DNA from: Plutella xylostella
Taxonomy: Eukaryota > Arthropoda > Insecta > Lepidoptera > Plutellidae
Length of the DNA: 64,000 bases
Direction of reading: 5' to 3'
Assembly (NCBI RefSeq): GCF_932276165.1
Contig: NC_064007.1
Coordinates: 506,001-570,000 of the forward strand
Positions 21,961 to 32,967 of this stretch are shown here, in pieces. Under the pieces are notes generated by a model. The model did no database searches and was not told the DNA's origin. It saw only the letters and a list, made by a program, of their open reading frames with translations. Both the position numbers and the translations under genes were made by a program. Within the stretch, counting starts at the first letter, position 1, and each line of letters begins with the position of its first letter.

Positions 21961-22194
21961 AACTCACGAGCAATTAAATAGTTCCTCTCAAAAAATGCCG
22001 ACACCAAATCACCCCAATTTAATTTAACATTTAATTTAAAATTTGTACAAAATATTACCTTATTTTGTTGGTAATATCCTGATGCTCTGTTAAATGTACT
22101 TCAATGTTGCAGAAGGCATCATTATGCTAGCCTTTTCCGTAAAAGAGTAACTTTATGTTTTTTCTCAGTGGAACCTTTTCATTGCCCGTGAGTG
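21961..22194. repeat. Mariner-like MITE, copy C
   Basis: Right terminus GGAACCTTTTCATTGCCCGT then GAGTG and TA; core TTGGTAATATCCTGATGCTC and CTTCAATGTTGCAGAAGGC as in copy A. The left end (CTCACGAGCAATTAAATAG) has drifted. This copy carries no SINE and so represents the empty site for copy A. Confidence 0.72.
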
Positions 22195-22380
22195 TATTAT
22201 GACATTACTAACTTATAGAATGAAGCTATTCGATCTTTATGGAACGTAATTTTTGTACTAAAGTAAGCGTCTCTATTCTATACATACTATTCTTTCTGAA
22301 GTGTTAATTCCTGAAAGTAGATCTTTCGAATGGAACCTTTCTGTAATTATTACAATTTTACAATTTTGCTGCTTTCTACG

Positions 22381-22460
22381 GTCATCTGCAGAGAAACCTG
22401 CGAAACCCCCCTCTCATACTAAGAATGCTACTGAGAGGGGTCAGATTTATCTGCCTTATA
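22381..22460. repeat. Palindromic mini-element, copy 3
   Basis: CTGCAGAGAAACCTGCG, CCCCCCTCTCATACTAAG and ACTGAGAGGGGTCAGATTTA mirror the arms of 14861-14947; the outer ends are worn. Confidence 0.6.
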
Positions 22461-22720
22461 CTACCTACTCGTACTATCGTGATTCGTGTCGTATATCTAG
22501 GTGTGTACTGTGCCTTTTAAATTTTAACGAAGATTGGTACAAAATAAGAAACTAAATGTACTTGTAGTTTCTGGATGCAATGGCTTGTATTTCGCCGCTC
22601 TAATCTTTCTCTTGATAATAATTTAGAAGAATTTAGAAGTTACATACCTAAGTTAGGTTAGGTTAGGTAACCTTACCTACACTATAAAAATAATATACTC
22701 ACGTAATAATAAAATTATAA

Positions 22721-22855
22721 GGGCCACTTGCACAAACATTTAAATCTAGATGTAGTGTAAAATCTCGATTTAAGAAACGTCAATCCATATAAAATTTGAC
22801 ACTAAATCGAGATTTAACACTAAATCTAAATTTAATATGTTGGTGCAAGTGGTCA
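22721..22855. repeat. MITE with CCACTTGCACCAA-type ends, TAA flanks
   Basis: GGGCCACTTGCACAAACATT and GTTGGTGCAAGTGGTCA are inverted; inner ATCTCGATTTAAG and CTAAATCGAGATTTAAC pair as well. TAA lies on both sides (22718-22720, 22856-22858). Related to 30871-30965. Confidence 0.7.
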
Positions 22856-23003
22856 TAAACGTTTAAAAAAAACTACTTACTTACTAAAAACAATGCACAA
22901 TCAAGCAGCCTTATCGCTTAGATTAATCTCCTACATCCTTTACAAATTCTACTCTGTGTCAGTGCCAGCTATGAACGCATAGATACGAGGACTAGCTATA
23001 CAA

Positions 23004-23304
23004 CAGTGCAGCGATTATAAGATTCGAAACCTCCGTTAACGTTGCGTATCGTCAACTGTCACTGTCAAAATGTAAGGCAAATTTGTTAGTTCCAAAGGTG
23101 ACATTTGTTTTTTCCATGTTAGGTGGAATTTCACCAAACGCTAAACTTATTTAGTGGCCTGTCATACGTCTGTCAGTTAGTACAAAATGTAGGTATTTAA
23201 AATTTGATTTAAGTAAATACCTTTTTATATACGTTTAGCGTTTGGTAAAAATGACCCTTAGTGTAGTTTCGAAAATAGTATCGAATCCTGTGATCGCTGC
23301 ACAG
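23004..23304. repeat. Inverted-repeat element, TTTCGATCC family, copy 2
   Basis: The ends CAGTGCAGCGATTATAAG and GTGATCGCTGCACAG are inverted. The body is nearly collinear with 19371-19612 but carries extra sequence around 23190-23240. Confidence 0.65.
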
Positions 23305-23940
23305 GTCTTGGTATTCCATTCAACATGCAATGTTTTATTATTTATTCAAAATGCAACGCAAAAGCCTCGCTAGAGCTCAGAAGAAGGATGTATTAATTCA
23401 CCATCGCGCCACGGCGCGTCCAGAAACCCCGTTACTCTGTGACGCAACGTTCCTCAGACAACAAAGAGATTTGCATACCATTTCCGAACTTAAATGGATC
23501 AACGCACGTGCGTCAGTGTTGACCAAACGAATTTAAACTTTACCCATGGATTATAAGGTTAGCTTTTTAATTTAACGCATTCCTTTCTGAGGAGTTAAGC
23601 TGGAAGAAATTGGGCAAAGGATTTTCAATCGTTTTAACAGGAAACAAGGGTGAGTTTTGAATTGGACTAAGAATGAATGCTCCTTTAAGAAAAATAAACT
23701 TAGTTGTGAATGAAGTCTTTGTGTGCTGTCTTGATAAAGGCGGGTATTTCTTGACCTCTCCGTGTAATGTAGACTTTTTTCTCTATTCAAATACATTCTC
23801 ATCTCGCGTTGAATATTGTATGAATCCGAAACTGTGCCAAGATATTCGCATTTTTATGTTTTTTTCTTTGTTTACGGTTGGTACTTTATCTAAGTAGGTA
23901 TTGTTGTTGCTAATGCCATTTAGTATTTCACTACCAATAC
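23305..23940. other. No recognised feature
   Basis: Open frames at 23330-23536 and 23673-23897 show no domain. Confidence 0.45.
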
Positions 23941-24104
23941 TAACTGCCATTTTCAATAACTCTATCTAGGTACCGAATGACTGGTAGTTACTTTCATACG
24001 ATTTTGACAGGTTGTAACTTTGGATGTGACAAAATAGTATGAAACTTTCATAATGAACGTAACTACCAGTCATCGGTAGATAGAGTTATTGAAACTGGCA
24101 GTTA
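23941..24104. repeat. Palindromic MITE with ~48-bp arms
   Basis: The left arm has CTGCCATTTTCAATAACTCT and ACTGGTAGTTACTTTCATAC; the right arm is the inverse (GTAACTACCAGTCATCGGTA, AGAGTTATTGAAACTGGCAG). The flanks read TAA on the left and TTA on the right, so the exact ends are uncertain. Confidence 0.72.
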
Positions 24105-24689
24105 TTGGAATGAAAATATAACTCTTTTAATACTGCCTAACTAGCAACAATCATAAATAAATACTTACATAAGTAAATCATGTTTTTTTGAGAACTCGAG
24201 TTAAAGAAAAGAAAATTGTTTAATAAAGTTAAACAATTTTCTTTAATTAAGATTTAATTAAGTATTTAAGTATTTATAATTGTTTCTATGTTTCTAGTTA
24301 GGCAGGATTAAAAATGTTACATTTTCATTAAACTTGGCAAAATACTAACTGATGTTGCTACCTATTTGTAATATAAAAAAACAAATCAAGCACTACGGAA
24401 CGATTGGTCGAAACTTTATTCGACCAACAATACATTTTCAGCGTATTTTAAACTTATTTAACCGTAATTTTTACTTAGCAAGCGTGTATCATGGCAGATT
24501 ACCCAACTTCTTTATAACCTTAAGGACTGTGTCTGTGGCAGCCTAAATATGGACGCTATAAATTGTGATAAAACTGTGTGTGCCTTTTCTAAACGCATGT
24601 TTACTATCTGACATCACGGAGATAAGCGTGGGACACCCTGAGCCTTTGAACACTGCGGGCATTGTAGGTAACTCTATATAAAACTACAT
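24105..24689. other. No gene; small AT-rich hairpin at 24211-24241
   Basis: GAAAATTGTTTA and TAAACAATTTTC form a perfect 12-bp stem with a short loop. A 64-codon open frame at 24352-24546 is unsupported. Confidence 0.45.
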
Positions 24690-24861
24690 TATACGAAAAA
24701 AAAAACCTTTTCCATAGAAACTTTGTTGGTCACGTGACTTTTTTACTATGGAGAACGAATATTTTTTTTGCGAATTTCCAAAACTCGTAGAACAAAAGTT
24801 GTTCAGGATGACCTCCTGTGTCAACCCTTTCGGCTTAGCATACCCTTTTTGCAACACCCTG
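24690..24861. repeat. Hairpin MITE of the GTGTTGCAAAAAG family, left-truncated
   Basis: Contains TCCATAGAAACTTTGTTGGT, CACGTGACTTTTTTACTATG and the right arm AAACTCGTAGAACAAAAGTT...CGGCTTAGCATACCC with terminus GCAACACCCTG, then TA. The left arm is missing. Confidence 0.65.
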
Positions 24862-24863
24862 TA

Positions 24864-25724
24864 TACAAAACAATATTATAAACTTGGTGTAGACTTGGAT
24901 ACTTTACGCAGACGAAATAGTTAACGTATTCTTACATACAAACCAACGCCTCTAGCGGTCGCTTTTATAAACCAAATGACAGAAGATGTATTCAGATTAC
25001 GAAACTTACGAAAAATATTTAGATTTAGAAACTGACTTCATGAACATTAAAAAGCATTAAAAAGTAATAAATAATTTAATTTTGAGACCGCTTCAATGTG
25101 ACAGTACAAACCCCCTTTGCTAATCAGATAGGTAAGTATATATTTTCAGTGTCTTAAGTCGGTTCAATATATTTTTTAATTAGCTTTATCTTGTGACACT
25201 ACATAACACGAATATGAAAACCTTTCATCACATTAAAACCATAATAATCGTTCTAATGAATGTGTTTACATTTTCATTCAAAGAATACGTATTTATAATA
25301 TTCTCTACATGTACTCGTACCTAATTACGATTAATCCCAACAACTGAGTTTATTCTGAACCGTGGATTATGTGGGTTTAAACGGGGTTTAAACTGTGACA
25401 CTTTATGATACGGTTCCGTCGGATGCAAACAAGATTAAGTGTTTTGTGAGGTTATATTTACCAATTTCGTAGACTTCGTCAAATTATTGCGATGGCATGA
25501 CATCATCATCTGTTAACAAAGACAAAAATTGGGTTACATTTTTGAAATGTTACTCCATGTTCTTATAGCTACCTATAGCGGTACTAGTTATTATTTTGTG
25601 CTATAGCTACTAATACCTTATTGAGTACATAATATTGGGGTATTTAGGGTATGTAGAGGTAGTATAGTCGGGTATCTCACTTATACTTTATACCCAACAA
25701 CTCTCTCAGCACAAGCTTGCTTTT
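24864..25724. other. No recognised feature
   Basis: AT-rich, no supported ORF or repeat. Confidence 0.45.
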
Positions 25725-25726
25725 GT

Positions 25727-25856
25727 TGGGGTCCACCAACCCGCACTTGGCCAGCGAGGTGGTCTAGGCCTAAACCCTTCCTTCATTGGAAGGAGACCCG
25801 TGCCCCAGCAGTACGGATGTGACTGGTTGTGATGATGAGATATACTTACCTAGTAA
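25727..25856 (+). mobile_element. 5'-truncated SINE with GATGAT tail
   Basis: Contains CACCAACCCGCACTTGGCCA, GGAAGGAGACCCGTGCCCCA and a (GATGAT)-type end. It aligns with the body of the SINE at 3555-3889 and lacks the tRNA head. Confidence 0.6.
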
Positions 25857-25936
25857 TGTTGTAAGGTTGTTATTTTCATGGTGATTAAACATAATATTGT
25901 GATGATGATTATTGGCCTTATTTTTAGTTTTATATA

Positions 25937-26134
25937 GTATAGCTGTACCCGCGAGCTTCGCTTCGCCTTAAAAAGTTTTTCCGTGGGAATTCCGGGATAA
26001 AAAGTAGCCTATGTTCTTTCCCAGAGTCTAAGACCATCTGTATACCAAATTTCATTCTATTCTAATCCGTTCAGTAGTTTTGGCGTGAAAGCGTAACAGA
26101 CAGAATTACTATCGCATTTATAATATTAGTTAGG
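25937..26134 (-). mobile_element. Short non-autonomous Helitron, minus strand
   Basis: Read on the minus strand it starts TCCTAACTAATATTATAAAT next to a host A, has the TTTTGGCGTGAAAGCG complement and ends with the GCGAAGCGAAGCTCGCGGG hairpin region. The CTAG end is degraded to CTATA. About 198 bp, no Rep/helicase coding. Confidence 0.75.
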
Positions 26135-27080
26135 ATGTAATTTTTCGATTTTGCATTCGCTGTTGATTTTCCGAATAAATTAAATGAAAATTATACATTA
26201 CTGATCCTACTGCGGCTTCATCGTGATATAGCTGGAAATCTGGTAATACAATAAAAAATAGAGACATGAGTAAGTAATGCAACATTACTCATACAAAACT
26301 ACTTGACGTCAATGTTTAGTTTATCTATGACTCAGGATAAATTTATTTCTCTACGCTACGGCTAGTTTTAAATCTAGAGCCATATTCGCCGAACATAGAG
26401 GTTTAAGTTAAGTAGGCTTATCTGTAGGGAACTGTTAAATTCAATTGTTTATAATTATTTTAGCAGACAAAATATCTACAGCTTCCACTATGTTATTGTA
26501 TTTTAGACGTTTCCTTATGTCTGGTAAGTAAAGTTGGTTTTCCTTTGCAGTCATCACATATGTATGGGATTTCGAATTTCAAAAAACCAATAATATAATG
26601 TACAGAATACCTATATATAGCAAGTCAAATTAGACATCATCTGTTTCACAATGATTTGAAAAGGAAATAAAAATCTTGTTCTCTCTCTCACTGGGACTAG
26701 GGTATGTTTAAGACAGTGCCAGCGTGACTTTACAAATACAGCCATGGTGAACCACACATTCAAATGCAGCACTGTGTCTGCAACAAACCTCCACTACCCC
26801 GTCGGGGTGAAAATAAATTCCTCAAATCTAATTCCAGATTGGGGCATCTGCTGTCCTCATGAAATATTCACACCATTTTCCTGAATTAACCGATTAAACC
26901 CGGAGTCCCAGCGGATATGTGAAAGGCATGATTATTAAATAATTATTGACTGTGGATCGAGCCGGTTGAATATAGATAACGTACATGCATTGTCACTTAC
27001 TGTAATACCTTGGAAGGTAGGCAGGTTTTGTGAGATATCACATTATTTATTAGGAAGTATAGATCAGATCAGATCATTTG
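26135..27080. other. No recognised feature
   Basis: 26740-26940 is slightly more GC-rich (CCACTACCCCGTCGGGGTGA) but shows no ORF or repeat ends. AGATCAGATCAGATC at 27061-27075 is a short tandem repeat beside the SINE. Confidence 0.4.
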
Positions 27081-27210
27081 ACGGCTGAATGGGGTAGTGG
27101 TTAGTGACCCTGACTGCTATGCCGAAGGTCCCGGGTTCGATTCCCGGCTGGGGCAAATATTTGTTTAAAGACAGATATTTGTACTCGGGTCTTGGGTGTT
27201 GATATTTATA
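27081..27210 (+). mobile_element. tRNA-headed SINE, 3' part cut by Helitron
   Basis: Head with GGGTAGTGGTTAGTGACCC (box A region) and GGTTCGATTCC (box B, 27134-27144), then GGGGCAAATATTTGTTTAAA. It matches 31719-31984, but the sequence stops where the Helitron begins and the SINE tail is not found on the Helitron's other side. Confidence 0.75.
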
Positions 27211-27243
27211 TCCTAACTAATATTATAAATGCGAAAGTAACTG

Positions 27244-27274
<31 letters not shown>

Positions 27275-27426
27275 TACTCTTTCACGCCAAAACTACTGAA
27301 CGGATTTGAATGAAATTTGGTATACATACGGTTTAGACCCTGGGAAAGAACATAGGCTACTTTTTATCCCGGAATTCCCACGGGAAAACTTTTTAGGGCG
27401 AAGCGAAGCGCGCGGGAACAGCTAGT
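27211..27426 (+). mobile_element. Short non-autonomous Helitron, plus strand
   Basis: Starts TCCTAACTAATATTATAAAT after a host A, with an early (TGTC)n run, TTTCACGCCAAAACTACTGA, and the 3' GGGCGAAGCGAAGCGCGCGG stem then CAGCTAG with a host T. These are Helitron rules: no TIRs, no TSD, 5' TC, 3' CTAG, insertion between A and T. Confidence 0.85.
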
Positions 27427-27431
27427 TTATA

Positions 27432-27775
27432 ATAATGTCCTCTTAGCCGAATTTCGACTACGGCGGCCAATCTCATTTGAGATCAGCCATCTACGCAGGA
27501 ATAGATTATAGTGTCCAAGTGTGTGCGCAGTACACAGGGGCACTCTCTGTTCCATCACTCTCATAACCCAATGGGACGGATTAACCGACACGACTGGAGA
27601 GAGCTAGACGCAGGACCGACTGCTTTACATGCCCATCCGACAGCATGGATCGTTTCACTGTTTCGGACATCAGGTGATCAGCCTTCTATGTCCTATCCAA
27701 ACTTAGAACCACAATTTAGACCTCTGGGCCATGAAGCGAAGCTTCTACCACTAGACCACAGAGGCAGTTAAATAG
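27432..27775 (-). mobile_element. tRNA-derived SINE, minus strand, 9-bp TSD
   Basis: On the minus strand the head is GCCTCTGTGGTCTAGTGGTA (box A) with a degenerate box B. The body includes ATCACCTGATGTCCGAAACA and GGTTAATCCGTCCCATTGGG. TAGTTTATA at 27423-27431 and 27776-27784 is the TSD. The left TSD overlaps the Helitron's CTAGT end, so this SINE inserted after the Helitron. Confidence 0.82.
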
Positions 27776-27844
27776 TAGTTTATATTTAATATAGTATCTA
27801 TCTATGTATTTGTGTAGATATATCAGCTATCCGATACCCATAAC

Positions 27845-27876
27845 CACAGATCACCCCAAATTGGGGGTGATCTGTG
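27845..27876. repeat. Compact hairpin between direct repeats
   Basis: CACAGATCACCCCAA and TTGGGGGTGATCTGTG form a near-perfect stem. CCCATAAC occurs directly before (27837-27844) and after (27877-27884). Confidence 0.6.
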
Positions 27877-27905
27877 CCCATAACACAGGTAGCTTGGGGT
27901 CGGAT

Positions 27906-28066
27906 GGCCGTGTGTCTGTAGCCGTTTTGTTAACGCGCGTTTACAAGTACATACATTTTATTCAGGCTGTACACATGCTAACGCGCGTTACGCGGATTAA
28001 AACGTATGTAGTTGTAAACGCGCGTCATCAAAACGCGCGTTGAGTGCTTGTCATCTGAACGTGGCC
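27906..28066. repeat. CpG-rich inverted-repeat element with AACGCGCGTT motifs
   Basis: Five AACGCGCGTT-like motifs lie in about 130 bp on both strands, between GGCCGTGTGTCTGTAGCC and GCTTGTCATCTGAACGTGGCC, which are imperfect inverted ends. It looks like a MITE; superfamily unassigned. Confidence 0.5.
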
Positions 28067-29720
28067 TAAGCTCCACAGGGGAGTCACACTAGTCACAGGA
28101 CTATAAGTAAGTAACTAAGTATAAATAATGTTCAAATACTAAACTGATAGTTAATATCCTGTAGATAGCGGCGTATGTTTGTAATAGTACAAATATTACC
28201 TACAAAAATATAAGATATCTCTGGTAACTGAAAGTAATAACGCCGCAGCAGGCACCTTTCCGCCTGACCCACTGAATGGAAATGATATCCGCCGGGTTCA
28301 AAAGACGGGATTAAAGAGGAGCCCAAATAGTAGGTACCTACGCTACGTCCATCTATAAAGTTATGAAAACGGAAATACTGGCATCCTATATAAAGACGAT
28401 TTACCTTTATTACGTTAGCAAAAAATATGTTAATAAGAAGAAAATTACCAATCAATATTGAAATAAGTGTTCAAAAGCATATAAGTAATAAGCCAAAATT
28501 ATGTCCAATTCTTCAGTTTAACTTCCTTTTAGTCACTTAATTAGGTTTATAAACTCTTTTTAGACCTATATCTATCTGTTAGATAACCTCCAAATATTCA
28601 TCGATCTACGTACATTAATATATGATTTAAATTATCAAAGCATATTAAGTTCAGGTACATAAATTTTCGCTCTAGCGCGTGGCATATAAAATTACATTTT
28701 TATGGGGTGACCATAAAACCAGTCTTACTCAGGATATTCCCGGAATGGGATATAATTCGCGTTTATCGTTTCACAAGCCTTGCTTTATATCTATGGTCAT
28801 TCGCAGTTTACGTTCGAGTTTAAAATTACATTTAAAAGTAATTGTTTGCGACAGTTTCAGTAAGTAATTGCAAAACATCAGCACTTTTCGCTTGTGATCC
28901 TTTTCGTTGTAGGAAAAAGTTTCTAATATTATTTCAGTCAAAATGTAAAAGGGGACCGACCAATAAAATAATATTTACTGCTATACTTCTTTGAAAAACC
29001 CTAAATTATACCAAATAGAAGATAATTTTGACCGATAGACCCAAACGCAGTCGACCCATCTTCGAATAATGTCATCGTGGTATTATAACCATTATGTTGG
29101 AGATTTTGCACTATCATTCAGTGCCAAAGATTAGTGGTCTCAATTATTTTTTTTACATAATAGGAAACTTTTCTACATTTTTTAAAACCTAGGGGCCGCT
29201 ACTGATATTTTTTTCTTTCATAGGTACGTAGTTGTTATCGTTGACATAAATGTCCGATAGTTTACCTCAAGCATGGCGCCCCTACTCGTACGTCATATCG
29301 GCAGGTCGAGTGTATGGGGGATATTGATTATTATCGGGTGTCGGGGATAGATTCGATCGCATCTTCTCACTCGGTATGTTGGCTCCGTTATATTACTAGT
29401 AGCATAGGGGTAAAGGCTGGGCTGTAGTAGGTATGAAAATTTGCGAAAAATTGTTTTTTCTTAAGAAACTGTTGATTTTGTGGAATTTTGTATGAGGAGT
29501 ATAGCATAGCTTTTATCACAAATTTCCATAAGTCGTAGGACAATAATTAACGTTGTTCGGAATCACAGCGTAAGTCACTCCTTTTCGGTTTACTATGCAG
29601 CATCATTTATACACACAAGCTTAGCGTTTTCATCTCAAACCTATCACTCTAAACTGAAAATTTAAATTACAGTGTACCTATCCGAAATACAATCTCCATA
29701 GCTGACTATGCCGATACACA
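28067..29720. other. No gene; decayed hairpin-MITE remnant near 29440-29605
   Basis: The 107-codon minus ORF at 28132-28455 and the 62-codon ORF at 28679-28867 show nothing recognisable. 29440-29605 has AAATTTGCGAAAAATTG and GTCACTCCTTTTCGGTTTAC, worn pieces of the 40109 hairpin family. Confidence 0.4.
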
Positions 29721-29884
29721 CTGTAAGGCGGCCCCTAGACGATCAATTATATTGCACAATTGTCAATATTGCGCAATATAATTGATCGTTGATATAATTG
29801 ACCCCTAGACGATCAATTATATTGCACAATTGTCAATATTGCGCAATATAATTGATCGTCTAGGGCCTAGGGGCCGCCTTACAG
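29721..29884. repeat. Nested palindrome: 18-bp perfect TIRs around two tandem hairpins
   Basis: CTGTAAGGCGGCCCCTAG (29721-29738) is perfectly inverted at 29867-29884. Inside, a unit CCCCTAGACGATCAATTATA...TATAATTGATCGT occurs twice with a 70-bp period (starts 29732 and 29802). Each unit is itself an inverted repeat around TGCACAATTGTCAATATTGC. No coding capacity. Confidence 0.9.
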
Positions 29885-30870
29885 TTTAGGGTTAATATTG
29901 GAGATTGCGCAAATGTCATTTGGATTACAAACTTATTGCACAATAAATATATTGCACAATATTATCGTGGGTCTAGGGTCTGCCTAAGCACAATACACCA
30001 TTTGACAGTTTACCTGCAGAATATCGTAACTACCCAATATAGGTTACTAACAGGGAAATCAATATTCTATCTATTATCTATACATAAATGTTATCTAGAT
30101 GCATATTATGTGATTATCACCAATATGCGTTGAAGTTATAATATTATTGAGCGTGAATAGCATTTTCATTGGACCAAATTTCAATCGGGGATGAGAGCTC
30201 AATGGCTTAACCGATTTTGGTAAAAATACCTGGAGCTTTATACAAAATTACGAACGTCAGTTTGCCATGCAATCGGTACGTTTAATACAACGAGATTGAG
30301 TGTTAGTTAGCGTAGCAGTGTGACCCATTGGGGGGTCACCCCCTATCAATGAATTAACGAAAATAAATTGCCTAGTGCCTATTTATTCAGTTGGGCTTCA
30401 CAACATAAAACATCAACCTAGAATCTACTTAACTTTACTCAGAAAGCATTTAAGTAAAATCTTAATTCTTACACTCTAACCTCATACATAAAAGCATAAC
30501 CCTATACGTTTCATGCTAGAAAGTAGAGCCGCCTGTACCATTTAGGCGCATTTAATGATGTTCGGAACACCCTGTATAGCTCGGAGTAGTCTATGGCTCG
30601 GCAGATGTGGCAGATAAACAGGACACGCGCGGTGACTCAGCCTGCGCCTGCGCCGGTACAGACGCGTGCAAAAGTGCTTGCTTTATTTTATATTTTTTAC
30701 TTTTTTTAAGCGCGATGGAAAAATATGGTTTCTATGAGTTTAAAGGGTCTGTGTATGTGTGTAACTGTCAGTGGTAGCGTAGCTCCCAAAGGGCTCAACT
30801 GTTTTTTTTGAAAAGTATATTTTTTTATACTAATAGATAATGTTGTTATGTAAATAACAACATTGTCCAA
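29885..30870. other. Decayed neighbouring copy (29885-29980), then no recognised feature
   Basis: ATTGCGCAA, ATATATTGCACAATATTATC and GGGTCTAGGGTCTGCC near 29905-29978 resemble arms of the preceding palindrome, so an older copy may lie beside it. Beyond that I see no gene. Confidence 0.4.
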
Positions 30871-30965
30871 GGGTGACTTGCACCAAACATTTAAACGTAT
30901 TTAAATCTGGCAGAGCAAGACAGCAATATGATTACTTACGTTCAAACATTTGGTGCAAGTCACCC
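30871..30965. repeat. 95-bp MITE, GGGTGACTTGCACCAAACAT ends
   Basis: GGGTGACTTGCACCAAACAT and ATTTGGTGCAAGTCACCC are inverted ends; the flanks CAA and TAA are close to a TAA duplication. Same family as 22721-22855. Confidence 0.78.
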
Positions 30966-31192
30966 TAAGTTTAAAACCAATCCACCTAAGCACTAACAAT
31001 AACGATACAATATCATAAAAGCTCACATAATATTATAGTTAAGCATAAAAATATTATCTTCTAATACACTAGGTTAATAGCAATAATTTCAAAGCTCCTT
31101 TCGTTTTATAATCCTCGAGGGATAGAGCAATCACATTATACAAGTGATTGCAGGTTATTCTCAATCTGTTTATAAAGCAAAATACATACTTA

Positions 31193-31510
31193 GGGACCGT
31201 CCATTAATCACGTGAGGTCGTTTTTCTCATTTTTTGACCCCCCCTCCCCCCTGGTGATATTTGGTGAGGTTTGGGATCAACCCCCCCTCCCCCCCCTGGA
31301 TCACGTGTATTTTTTTCGAAGTCTATGTAAAGGCAATTTTTGACTAGAAAAAATATAGGTCATACTACAAATCGTAAAATTTTTTGCGCCGTCCAAAATA
31401 TCGGTTCAGAAATACCTAATTTTTGACAAAAAATTAATACACGTGATGTCTAACGAGAACCCTCCCCCCCCCCCCCCCCTTTGAGCCTCACGTGATTAAT
31501 GGACGGCCCC
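31193..31510. repeat. MITE with CCGTCCATTAATCACGTGAGG ends, TTA flanks
   Basis: GGGACCGTCCATTAATCACG and, inverted at the right, GGGGCCGTCCATTAATCACG; TTA on both sides (31190-31192, 31511-31513). Several C runs (CCCCCCTCCCCCC and a longer one at 31461-31481) lie inside near both ends. No ORF. Confidence 0.75.
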
Positions 31511-31718
31511 TTAAGCCTAAATAAGGCAAAGCAAGTTTTTTTTTTAAATTGGGTTTCAATGTACTACAATTAAAAATAAAGTGGGAACTATTTTCCCTTT
31601 GCCTTATTAAGGGTTAAATTAATTAGGTAATACATGAAAAAATACAAAAATTAAGAAGCTCTTTTTTTCATTTTGGCTTACCGCCATAGAGCATAATAAT
31701 TATTAATGGTGAGTTGTA

Positions 31719-31984
31719 CGACCGAATGGCGTAGTGGTTAGTGACCCTGACTACTGAGCCGATGGTCCCGGGTTCGATTCCCGGCTGGGGCAGATATTTG
31801 TTTAAATACAGATATTTGTTCTCAGGTCTTGGATGTGCCCGTAAAATGGCAATAGGTCCGCCCCCTATTACATTGGGACTAACATAACACTCTGGCGAAA
31901 AGTGGGTGCAGCAATGCACCTCTGCCTACCCCGCAAGGGAGTACATTAGTACAAGGCGTGAGTGCGTGTTTTTTTTTTTTTTTT
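31719..31984 (+). mobile_element. Full-length tRNA-derived SINE
   Basis: tRNA head with TGGCGTAGTGGTTAGTGACC and box B GGTTCGATTCC (31771-31781), body GGCAGATATTTGTTTAAATA and TAATAGGGG-type region, tail CTGCCTACCCCGCAAGGGAG...GTGCGTG plus a T run. This is the reference copy for fragments at 4887, 27081, 57111 and 58427. GAGTTG occurs just before (31711-31716) and after (31994-31999), a possible short TSD. Confidence 0.85.
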
Positions 31985-32063
31985 GTTTTTTTTGAGTTGG
32001 ATTTGAATCCCAAATGACATTAATATTGAACAGCGCCGAGAAACAGCGCAATTTTGCCATCAT

Positions 32064-32895
32064 TCAAACTCAAACTCAAACTCAAATTTTTTTATTCATC
32101 GTACAAATATAAAATTTTCTGATGAACGTCAATTTTTACAAATTACTCTCCGTTCGGATAAGGGGGGGCTCTTTCTGTCTAAGGAGAAGAACGGAGGCAA
32201 GAAACTCCTGAGCCATCTTTTCAAAAAAAGACTTAAAACTAGTTGGTATACAATACATATAAGCTTAATAATTATTATTATAATAATATAAGCAGAGCTA
32301 ACTACTTATCACAGCCATGCATTAACGTCCTCTAAGTAATCATCAATTTTATAATAAGCTTTTTTACTGAGTTTCTCTTTAATGTAACACTTAAACTTAT
32401 TCTCTGGCATTTGAGCAACTTCTGCTGGAAGCTTATTATAAAATCTAATACAGTACCCTAAAAACGATTTATTAACTTTCGCCAGACGCATCGCTGGAAA
32501 AGCCAGCTTATGCTTGTTCCTAGTATTAATGTCATGATTACTGCCAATTGTATCAAAAGTTGAAATATTCTTTCGTACATACAATTGGAAAAAATGAACT
32601 GACATGGAACTGTAAGGATGTTAATTTCTTTAAATAGTTCTCTCAATGAATCCCTGGAACCAAGTTTGTATATAGAGCGGATGGCTCTTTTCTGTAATAC
32701 AAATATAGTTTCAATATCAGCTGCTCTACCCCAAAGCAAAATGCCATACGATAATAAGCTGTGGAAATAACTAAAGTAAACTAATCTGGCGGTTTCAACG
32801 TCGGTCAGCTGTCTAATTTTCCGTACAGCAAAAGCTGCGGAGCTCAACCTTCCAGACAATTTATATTTTAATTTGCATTCCAATTCTGTTCATGC
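32064..32895 (-). pseudogene. Jockey/CR1-group LINE, C-terminal reverse-transcriptase fragment and 3' UTR (frameshifted)
   Basis: The minus strand encodes a typical post-catalytic LINE region: KLKYKLSGRLSSAAFAVRK, ARLVYFSYFHSLLSYGILLW and LQKRAIRSIYKL (frame of 32458-32883). It then continues in another frame as HDINTRNKHKLAFPAMRLAK, KSFLGYCIRFYNKLP and IKEKLSKKAYYKIDDYL to a stop at 32309. The frame changes near 32590-32610, so the gene is broken. The catalytic YADD part is missing (5' truncation). The 3' end has repeated TTTGAG units on the minus strand (32064-32090), which is a LINE tail. In the family this protein copies its own RNA into the genome. Confidence 0.82.
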
Positions 32896-32967
32896 TATAT
32901 TCTTTCTTATTCATTTGTGTTTGCTCAGATAAACGTATTTTCTTTCTACACCATCCTATAATCCTAA

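Noticed and set aside
28132..28455. 107-codon minus frame
   Set aside because: AT-rich composition, no domain, no signal peptide that convinces; chance open frames of this size are expected.
31461..31481. Long C run as a regulatory quadruplex
   Set aside because: It is part of the terminal region of a MITE, and a homopolymer of this length is prone to sequencing error.
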